64,000 bases of DNA from NCBI GenBank assembly GCA_001972305.1, contig BDDD01000922.1, positions 186,001 to 250,000 on the forward strand, written 5' to 3'. The stretch is from Cephalotus follicularis. Lineage: Eukaryota; Streptophyta; Magnoliopsida; Oxalidales; Cephalotaceae. Under the pieces are notes generated by a model. The model saw only the letters and a list, made by a program, of their open reading frames with translations. It did not search any database and was not told where the DNA came from. Every line of letters begins with the position of its first letter. The first letter of the stretch is position 1. A program made the translations under genes and the position numbers. This document shows, one piece after another, positions 56,521-64,000 of this stretch.

Positions 56521-57106
56521 TTTGTTGAGTTTGACACATTTTAAGACTGTTTGTAAATGTATTACATTTTTTATAAATATGCTATAAAGCTCATTTACAT
56601 TATTTTGTTAGCTTCGTGTGAATGAAATGTTTTGTTTAGTACTTATGGATTGATTCCATTACACAATTCTGAAATATAAACTGTGATTGTGGCTGCTGCT
56701 GAAATGAATTGCAGGTTTTGCTTGGATATATAGAATGGATTCTGCTGATAATTCCATCAGCAGAATCTGCAGAGTTACGAGGGCATGGCGAGGGTATAGC
56801 GAGGGTTTAGCCCTCACTGTGCCCTTTAAATTCTGTAGAAAATCCAAACGAGGAAGGCCATCACCGTCGCCATGTGCTCGCCATGGAAAGGGCACGACGA
56901 AGGTTAGCCAGGGTAGATGCATTAATGAGTGGTAGACGGAGAGGTGGCTCCTGCCTTAGTAATACCCTCTCCATGGCAAGGGCCATCTATGGTGAGGGGG
57001 CTTGACTCTCGCCATACACTCGCCACCCCCTCGTAAGGATGATGGCAAGGAAGTAAATGGTGAGGGGAAGTGCCCTCGCCGATGACCTGTTTTTTTTTCC
57101 GTAGTG
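56521..57106 (+). repeat. CACTA right subterminal region and terminal inverted repeat
   Basis: The last 400 bp hold many GGCGAGGG / CCCTCGCC / GGTGAGGG / CCCTCACC words in both directions (about 56780-57080), the expected binding sites of a TNPA-like protein. The end is CAGG-side TTTTTTTTCCGTAGTG, i.e. CACTACGGAAAA on the minus strand, finishing at 57106. A perfect hairpin lies at 56738-56767. Confidence 0.85.
56738..56767. other. Perfect 12-bp inverted repeat in CACTA 3' region
   Basis: GATTCTGCTGAT (56738-56749) and ATCAGCAGAATC (56756-56767) around AATTCC. It lies between the TNPA-like stop and the subterminal repeats. It could be an RNA hairpin near the transcript end or a remnant of a small inverted-repeat insertion. 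Confidence 0.85.
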
Positions 57107-57699
57107 ATATGATGCTAACCGTCCAAGGCTAGGAAAGCACGTAGGCTAACCGACACGTAGGCTGGGAAAGCTCAACCGATCCAATGATGTCAACCATGCA
57201 AGGCTACGAAAGCACGTAGGCTAACTGGCACATAGGTTGGGAAGAACATCTAGTGTGGTGTCACTAGCCATCTCTTGGCCCCTAGAGCACAACATTCCAT
57301 TAGAGTAAGTGACAACCTCCGCCACCGCACTAATAGCACAACAATCACAATGAATCAATCAGTTCAGTCAAATATGTCCCAAGTAATTTATATCTTCATA
57401 AACTCTTAGAATCATATATTCATTTCGATATATATATAATAAATCCTTTCCAAATTCGTCATCAAGTAATTTATATGTCATAAAATACTTGTGAAAACAT
57501 ATTTATTCAAAATATGTAATAATCTTTGAAACAGCGTTTCAATCCGTTGAAATATAATATTTCATGTAATACAATGATTTATAATAAAATCATGTATGCA
57601 CTATTATAAAATGCTAAAACACTGTAGAATCAATGACATCTCAATCCACAACTCAATTCGTAGCAATATGCAGGCAAACACATGCTCAAAATGCGAACA

Positions 57700-58115
57700 G
57701 GTTCATTTCGGCGTCAACATATATCCACTAGGTATTAACATTCATATCAGTCACTTAAGCGTCACCGCTTTACCCTTGACATCGATGCGTATGTTCTTTA
57801 AGCGTCGGCACTCTAACCCTTAGCATCAGCGCTTTAAGCATAAGCTCCATGCGTCATCATTTTGTCTCCTTGGTGTCAACCCTTCAAGGTAAGGACCCTT
57901 GAGCTTCGGCGCTTTACTCCTTGGCATCGCCGCTTTAAGGTGGGAACCTTAAGTGTCAATGTTTCAGGCATCGTTCTCTCATGTAAAATAGTCCTAAGCA
58001 TCAATGCTTTTCTTCTAAGCGTCGACTGTTTAGCGGAACCAAGCGTCGAGTTCCTGCACAACAGTCAAGGCATCGACGCTTATCCTTTAAACGTCGACGG
58101 TTAAAGAAGACCAGA
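57700..58115 (-). repeat. AAGCGTCGACGCTT motif cluster
   Basis: About fourteen degenerate units spaced 20-35 bp, such as TTCGGCGTCAACA, TTAAGCGTCACCGCTTTA, GACATCGATGCG, TTAAGCGTCGGCACTC, TTAGCATCAGCGCTTTAAG, AAGCATCAATGCTTTT, AAGCGTCGACTG, AAGGCATCGACGCTTA and AAACGTCGACGGTTAAA. Confidence 0.85.
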
Positions 58116-58539
58116 ACATCGTCTTCTTCAACGCGTTTCGAAACCACTAGAACCAAGGGCAAATCATACATGCAATCCAAATCATTATCATTTCAATCAT
58201 ACATGCATGGAAGGTTAACTATTCATAGTAACCATATCATCAATCATACGATCCACAATGTCCATGCATATCAACAATAATCATTCACTATTTTTGAACT
58301 CAAAAATACATTTACATAATCCCGACCTCAGATTCAAAGTTAGGAACCGTATTCCACCTATTCAAGGTTCACAGCCTCGAAGATGCTCTTTATTCACAAT
58401 GCATATACAACACATTCCCATTACTATCACCGCACAGAAATCAACATTGTCGTCAATGGAGTTTCGGCCAGATTCTTGCCAGCTCACCAAGCTCCAGCGA
58501 CACCCATAAACACCCTCCATAATGGACGATCTACATAGA

Positions 58540-58770
58540 ACCGTGGGAGACTCACCGAGACTCGGTGCCAAACGTCGTGTCACTACCGGCAGTGAGTTCG
58601 ACTCACTGAGTCGACTTACAAGACTTCAACAACTTGGATCACCATCGAAAAACACCACAAAACCATCAGTTCTACGCATCACTACCCAAGAATCACCGAG
58701 ACTCGGAACTAATCACACAATAACAGATGGCAGTGAGTCAGAAAGACTAAGTTGACTCAATCGACTGATT
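58540..58770 (-). repeat. ACTGAGTC-type motif cluster
   Basis: GACTCACCGAGACTCGG, GTGAGTTCGACTCACTGAGTC, TCACCGAGACTCGG, GTGAGTCAGAAAG, GTTGACTCAATCGACTGA. Matches the style of 44400-44640. Confidence 0.65.
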
Positions 58771-59614
58771 CAGATCTATTCCGGACGAGAAATCCCTTAA
58801 CCATCATCCAAATGGGCAAAGCTGGCCTTGTAGACGAAGACGTACTCAATCCGCATTGCTAACAGCGATGAAATGGCATGGCTAAGACGCACAGTGTCAA
58901 GGAAGAGAAGAAAAGAAAAGAGTGAAAGGAGAATAAGAGAGAAGATGTTACCGATGGGTTGAGGGTCTGGGTTGCTCGCCATCCTCTCCTAGTCCGGTGG
59001 CTTGCTCCGGCGCCAATCTTCTCTTGCGCGCTCTCCCTCTCTCTGTCCCGCGCTCTCTCCCTTAACTCTTTCTTCTTTCTTCGCACTGGCGTGCTATACG
59101 CCTGTGTCTCCTTCTTTCTTGTTTTATTAATTCCTCCCCGTTTCTTTATTATTCTGTAGGCTTTCTTCTTGGCATTTAACAACAAATATTAATGACTGGG
59201 TCTCGATTACTCCACGCATTGTGCTACTAATTATTCCAGCAGCCCACTAAAAGAACTGTAATAATAATACGAACCTTGGGCCATACAAGCGTGCATTAAA
59301 AATATGATTTATTAGGCATTTTGGGCATTATAATTGCTGCTTCAATGTGCAATGCCTTTTATTGCTCTGGGCCTCTATCGGCTTTATTACGACCATACAC
59401 TACAACAATATCACACTAATTATTTATGAAATTCTGGGGCATTACACGCTCTTCCTTATTTGATATCTATATTTGTGACAGTATATATATATGCTCAAAG
59501 ATCTTGTTTTGAACCTTGTGGCTCGTTGATCTTGAGATGATAACGGATTATTTTAGGGTTGCATGCATCTAGATTTTTAATTAGTTGTTTGCTCACCACA
59601 CGGTTCCAACAAAA

Positions 59615-59625
59615 TGGTATCGGGG
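59615..59625 (+). other. Primer-binding site, copia element 3
   Basis: TGGTATCGGGG, three bases after the LTR end, is a near match to the initiator tRNA-Met site TGGTATCAGAG. Confidence 0.75.
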
Positions 59626-59747
59626 AGGATTTGATGCGCATATGCAGTTAGAATCTTGTTGTTGATGATATGCTTGAATTGTTTGGGTTAAACCGTGAGA
59701 CGAAAACATGAGATGTAAACAGCAGAATTCCCTGTAGCTCTGTAAAC

Positions 59748-59970
59748 CGTCGATAGTTAGATGTATCACCCACAATAATATGCGCACGGGAGCATTAACC
59801 GCTGACGGTTTAAAGTAAACTGTTGACGCCTGAGCATTAAGTGCTAACATTTTGAGAAAACTGTTATGCTTAAGGCTTCACTTTGACCCTCTATACTAAA
59901 GCGTGGATGATTACGCAAAGCGCCGACACACGTACAACTCTCGGCGCTTAAGTCAAAGCGTCGACTGTTT
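59748..59970 (+). repeat. GTCGACG-type motif cluster in copia 3 leader
   Basis: AAACCGTCGATAGTT, AACCGCTGACGGTTTAAA, AAACTGTTGACGCC, AAAGCGCCGACACAC, TCGGCGCTTAAG and AAAGCGTCGACTGTTTAA. Same leader position as in copia elements 1 and 2. Confidence 0.75.
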
Positions 59971-60696
59971 AATAGCAAATCTAAAAAATTGTTTTTCTTA
60001 AATTACCGAAATTAATTGTCTATATTTACAGAAGCATATCTATCAAGATAGTTAGGTAATTCAATGAGATTGAATTATATTTTTTGCATGATTGTATGGT
60101 TATGGACTTGACCTAATTTTTTCTTATTTAATTTAATTGTTGAATGTGTGTTTTATACTCATCATTTTCAAGTTGTAATAATGTTTGGAGATTTGCATGT
60201 CTCTCTTCTCTCTCCTTATTTGTATCTTCAATTATTCTTAACCTCCTTGTAACCCTCCTGATTTAAATAAAGGTTTATGTAGTTTATAGTAGGTTTATTT
60301 CATTCAAACTGCGAGTGTCGCAGTGGAAGCAATTTTGTGAAGAGAAAATATATTACAAGACCCATGCATGTATGGGAGTTAATGTATGATTGTAATAACA
60401 TACCTAGGAATGAGACCATCCTCTTGTTTGAGAGTCAAACAAGTTGCAGTAGTAAACTCCATAACCTCCCATTAGTTTATAATATGTATGTGATGCATGT
60501 CTAAATTATGTAGCAGAGATTCCAATGGCCTCTCCATAATATGCCATCTACCTATAATTTGATTAATAACGGGTTGGATAATAATGAAAAAATATATAAT
60601 TATTCCTCATTTATCCCATGATATCAAGTTAAAGCGAAACAGACACAAGATAGTGCTCGGTTGTTGTCTTTTACCATTGCAACTGATATAGATGTT

Positions 60697-61035
60697 CTTA
60701 GAGATTGAGAGTGTTTTGGCCCCCGTTAAGACTTGCCTTCTCTAAGTGCATTTGTATAAGTTGAACATGAGATTGTGCATGCATATGAATTATGGATATG
60801 AATGTTTTGGCCCCTGTCAAGATTTACATTTAGTAATTCATCTTGTGTTTGATGGTGGGTTAAACTTCACTAGGATACATATGGCCTTTTGGCCCTCGTG
60901 AAGGTCATATGTACACTAGAGGCAAAAGCAATGGTCGAGAATCATACTATTGGATGGTTGGAAAGAGTTTTGCCTAACTACAAGTTTCACTATAATGTTT
61001 TGGCCCCCGTCAAGGTTATACCGCATATGTTGTAG
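60697..61035 (+). other. Four conserved-loop hairpins in copia 3 leader
   Basis: Each encloses TTTTGGCCCCCGTCAAGG or a close variant. Arms: CTTAGAGA (60697-60704) with TCTCTAAG (60739-60746); ATGAATTA (60785-60792) with TAATTCAT (60834-60841); TACATATG (60876-60883) with CATATGTA (60906-60913), plus an outer CTAG/CTAG; TATAA (60991-60995) with TTATA (61016-61020), plus an outer CTACAA (60978-60983) with TTGTAG (61030-61035). Arm sequences are unrelated between units, yet all pair perfectly. They lie about 215-555 bp upstream of the gag start. Confidence 0.85.
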
Positions 61036-61251
61036 AACACCGATCCTCACTCGGAAATGAGATCCATGAGACTTGGATTGTTGTTTCTTGTCTCCCATAT
61101 TTAGGAGGATTATGGGATTCGCAAAAAACAGTGAGAGCCTGTGAGGAAAACATACCTAATAGATTAAAGAACAAATCTTTATGGTTTTAAACATTGAAAC
61201 TAAATTTATCATATTAAATTGTTGTCTTCATTTTTCATCTAGAGACATCGC

Positions 61252-61975
61252 AATGACAATCCCTCCCACTATTATCATTGAGAAGAATTAACTAACATGT
61301 CCAAATTATGTCGACTGGCTACAGAATGGAAAATTTGTTTTGGGTCCTGAGGACGTAGATTATGTCCTTAAGGCCCCCATACCAGCACTGCCTACTGAAG
61401 ATGCCTCAACCGATTATGATACCATCTATAAGAAATGGGTAGCAGATGAAAATAAAGTTAGAAACTACCTAATGGCATCGATGATCAATGCCCTAAAAGT
61501 TCAACATGAAACGATGCGAGACTCTAGGGCTATTCTACTGCACCTTCTTGAGTTATACGAAGAGAATAGTAGGAATGCTCGGTTCCAGCTCATTGCTGAG
61601 CCGTGTGGCACAAAAATGGCTGAAGGATCTTCAGTTAATGATCATGTGCTCATGATCATCAATGCGATTGAACGTCTTCCAGCTCTAGGAATCATTCAGG
61701 ATGCTGAACTAATCAAAGATCGGATCCGTCATTCGCTTCCACCTTCCTTCTCTTGTTTCATCACAAATTTTAACATGAATAGGATAACAACTACTGTGGC
61801 TGACCTCCTAAACATGCTGAGGGAAGAGAAAGTGAATATGTTTAAAGGCAAGGCACCTGTCATGATGGTAGGACATTCCCTTAGGCCTAAGAGCAAAGGC
61901 AAGTCCACCCAGCAAAGGGGAAGGTTAAAAGTGGGACGCTGCCACCACGACCGACAACTTTCAAATCAGGGGTAG
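61252..61975 (+). pseudogene. gag of copia element 3
   Basis: Start MTIPPTIIIEKN (61252), then the UBN2-type core: VDYVLKAPIPALPTED, NYLMASMINALKVQHETM, AILLHLLELYEENSRNARFQ, INAIERLPALGIIQDAELIK and SFSCFITNFNMNRITTTVAD. A basic tail follows and the zinc knuckle comes later (CFYCGKPGHLKRNC, about 62087-62128). Gag packages the RNA. It is broken in at least one place. Confidence 0.85.
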
Positions 61976-64000
61976 CCAGACCTCCAAGTCAGGCGAAGCA
62001 GCAAGTTGTTACTGCGCAAGATACTGTAGCAAGAGTTGCACCTATTGAGGAGACTACCTCAGAGCCTCTTGCTAAGGGACCGTGCTTCTATTGTGGGAAG
62101 CCAGGACATTTGAAAAGGAACTGCGTGACATTCCTAAATTCAATTGGCAAAGGTATGCCTTGCTTGTCTTATATAGAGGTGAATATGTATATTCCTGATT
62201 CATCTTCCTGGATTTTAGATAGTGGATAAGGTACTCACATATGTTCTAATTTGCAGGCCCTCACAGACAAAAGAAACTTTGAGAAGGATGAGAGAGATAT
62301 ACGGCTTGCGGATGGCTCGGTTGTTGAAGCCATGGCCATAGGATCAGTTTATATTATGTTTCCTTCGGGCCAGAGCTTTGTACTCAAACAATCCATTTAT
62401 TGAACTAGCATTTTACATAATATCATATCTATTCTGGCACTAGATGTGGAAGGTTTTCAAATTATTTTTAAGGACAAGTGTTGTACCATTTTAATGAATG
62501 ATGTGATATATGCAAAATGTTTCCTTCATGATAACATGAGATTGTTTTCAATATGCAGAAAGATAATAAAAGAAAAGAGATGAAAGTAATCAATTTTACC
62601 TATGGCACTGTAGACATGGTCATATTGGTGAGAAAAGAGTGCTCTGGTTGATCTCTGATGGATACTTTGATTTTTTAGAGTATCAACCATTTCCATGTTG
62701 TGAACCCCGTCTCAAAGGAAAAATGACCAAATCTCCCTTGACATGGAAAAGGGAAAGGCCCCCAGAACTGTTAGGTCTAGTGCACACTAATGTGTGTGAA
62801 GCAATGACAGTGGATGCTAGAGGTGGATATTCCTACTTCATAACATTTACTGATGATCATTCTCAATTTTGTTATTTATACGTAATGTGGTACAAATTTG
62901 AAGCCTTTGATAAATTTAGGGAATTCATACTAGAAGTAGAAAAACATACTGGAAAATGTCTGAAAACTCTTCGATTAGATTAACGTGGTGAGTATCTCTC
63001 CACTGAGTTTCTAACTTATCTCAGAGATAATGGGATTATCTCTCAGTGGATGCCTCCCGAAACACCACAGCATAATGGTGTGTCTGCAAGGAGGAATCGT
63101 ACCTTGCTTGACATGGTGCAGAGCATGAAATGATGCTCAACTTCCACTATCGTTCTGGGGTTTTGCCTTGGAGACTGTTGTTCTGATATTAAACAGGACT
63201 CCAACAAAATCTGCTTCATAGACCTCATATGAGATATGGAACGGGAAGAAACCCAATCTTAATTATCTGAGAATATGGTGCTACCCTGCATATGTCAAGC
63301 AGGCAGCGACAGATAAATTGGACTCTAGGTCCATAAAATGTAAACTTGTGGGATATCCTAAAGAAACAAGAGGATGTTATTTCTATTACCCACTTGACAA
63401 CAAAGTGTTTGTAACCAGGCAATCTAATTTTCTTGAGAGGGACTTCTTGTTAGAAGACAGTAGTAGGAGTATGATAAAGCTGGATGAGCAATCTACAGCA
63501 CCATGAGTTGAGGACCTATCCACTCCTGTTCAAATTGATAAGCCTGAAAAATCAGCAACCACAGACACACAACCGCTGCGTAGAACTACCTGATTACCTA
63601 GGAACCCGAGAGATACTATGGTAGTTTCTCATTGAAGGAAGCTGAGAGGTAAACCTCATGAATGATGATCCAGTTAAATACAAAAAGGCCATATCAGATA
63701 TGGACTCGGAGAAAAGGCTCAAAGCCACGGATTTCAAAATGTATTCCATGTACTCCAATGAAGTTTGGAATCTAGTGGATGCACCAGAAGACCTTAGGTT
63801 GCAAATGGATTTTCAAAAGAAAGCTTGGAGATGACGGGGAGGTGAAGACCTTCAAAGCTAGGCTCTTAGCCAAAGGCTACAATCAACGGGAAGGGATTGA
63901 TTATGAGCAAAATTTTCTCCCCCGTAGCCAAGCTTAAATCCATTAAAATTTTACTTGCTATAGCTGGACATCTTGACTGTGAGATATGGAAAATGAATGT
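61976..64000 (+). pseudogene. Copia pol remnant: protease, integrase, start of RT
   Basis: Copia order of domains: zinc knuckle, a protease stretch (SSSWILDSG near 62200-62225; LADGSVVEAMAIGSV), the pre-integrase region, integrase core (LLGLVHTNVCEAMTVDARGG, YSYFITFTDDHSQFCYLYVM, PQHNGVS near 63068), the connection block (YEIWNGKKPNLNY, CKLVGYPKETRGCYFYYPLD) and the first reverse transcriptase motifs near the window end (about 63820-64000). Integrase before RT is what defines copia. Broken, with around ten breaks. Confidence 0.85.

Larger units (their letters stand above)
28296..57106 (+). mobile_element. CACTA (En/Spm) DNA transposon, interrupted by retrotransposons
   Basis: TNP2-like transposase segments (28296-30009, 36706-37711, 44968-45118, 54390-54691), a TNPA-like gene (54845-56520), GC-rich subterminal repeats and a right end GGAAAAAAAA/CACTACGG-type terminus (CCGTAGTG at 57099-57106) make one co-linear plus-strand element. 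Three elements sit inside it: 30010-36705, 37712-44967 and 45119-54389. The left end is missing: a copia LTR abuts the transposase at 28296 and no CACTACGG is seen further left. Without the insertions, what is left is about 5.6 kb. The 3-bp target duplication cannot be tested. Confidence 0.85.
57107..59446 (-). repeat. Minus-strand gypsy-type LTR segment
   Basis: Flank of the CACTA right end. It closes with TTCTGGGGCATTACA at 59446, the reverse complement of a TGTAATGCCCC LTR start. It shares the ACTGAGTC cluster and the CT-rich leader with family D copy 2 and holds a GTCGACG-type cluster. Two ~70-bp repeats with GGCTAGGAAAGCACGTAGGC lie at 57117-57250. The CACTA seems to have inserted in this LTR. 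No coding sequence is seen. Confidence 0.65.
59447..64000 (+). mobile_element. Ty1/copia element 3, plus strand, runs off the window
   Basis: End of a 5' LTR (to CGGTTCCAACA at 59611), a primer-site-like TGGTATCGGGG, a 1.6-kb leader, then gag, zinc knuckle, protease, pre-integrase, integrase and the start of reverse transcriptase up to the window edge. It is in the same broad group as copia elements 1 and 2 (UBN2-type gag, same leader plan). Broken, with around ten or more breaks. The LTR at 57107-59446 sits in its 5' LTR. Confidence 0.8.

Noticed and set aside
57107-57250. Possible second CACTA terminus or tandem gene remnant in the GGCTAGGAAAGCACGTAGGC repeats
   Set aside because: The terminus at 57106 is clear; these ~70-bp repeats lie outside it and fit LTR-internal repeats better.

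Overview
The window is plant nuclear DNA made almost entirely of transposable elements. The signs are plant-type chromovirus (Tekay/Del-like) Ty3/gypsy LTRs 2-2.8 kb long, Ty1/copia elements primed by initiator tRNA-Met (TGGTATCAGAG), a Sirevirus-type polypurine tract, and a CACTA (En/Spm) DNA transposon with TNP2- and TNPA-like genes. I see no intact cellular gene, no rRNA or tRNA gene and no CRISPR. It looks like a heterochromatic, repeat-rich block of a large angiosperm genome; the species cannot be told from the sequence.

Layout. 1-4045: tail of a Tekay-like element (integrase remnant plus 3' LTR). 4352-6693: minus-strand LTR ('family D'). 6694-10961: minus-strand, Sirevirus-type non-autonomous element carrying a plant-transposon-protein ORF. 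10962-12120 and 20173-21160: minus-strand LTR-like DNA around a copia element (12121-20172), whose 5' LTR holds a solo Tekay-like LTR (17351-20109, target duplication CATAC). 21161-23560: unassigned, partly GC-rich. 23561-28295: second copia element (5' end only). 28296-57106: a degenerate CACTA element broken up by a gag-only gypsy element (30010-36705, GTTTG duplication), a second family D LTR (37712-44967, itself holding a Tekay-like element at 40571-44364, CATAT duplication) and a full-length gypsy element (45119-54389, AAGAT duplication). 57107-59446: another minus-strand LTR. 59447-64000: a third copia element running off the end.

Beyond the catalogue, three patterns stand out. (1) Nearly every LTR-element family here, Ty3 and Ty1 alike, carries clusters of a short palindromic motif (AAGCGTCGACGCTT, AAAGACGTCGACGTCTTT or CAGTCGACTG); the full-length gypsy family uses GAGCTC/GCATGC instead. 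The clusters sit at recurrent places: the first half of the LTR, the R/U5 side, and the leader before gag. (2) The three copia leaders each hold hairpins a few hundred bases upstream of gag with a conserved loop and stems that differ from copy to copy but still pair; one pair of orthologous hairpins shows a compensatory change. (3) Family D LTRs and the full-length gypsy LTR share a hairpin next to CTACACAACC whose arms differ between copies but stay complementary. None of these is explained by coding capacity, and I know of no description of them.
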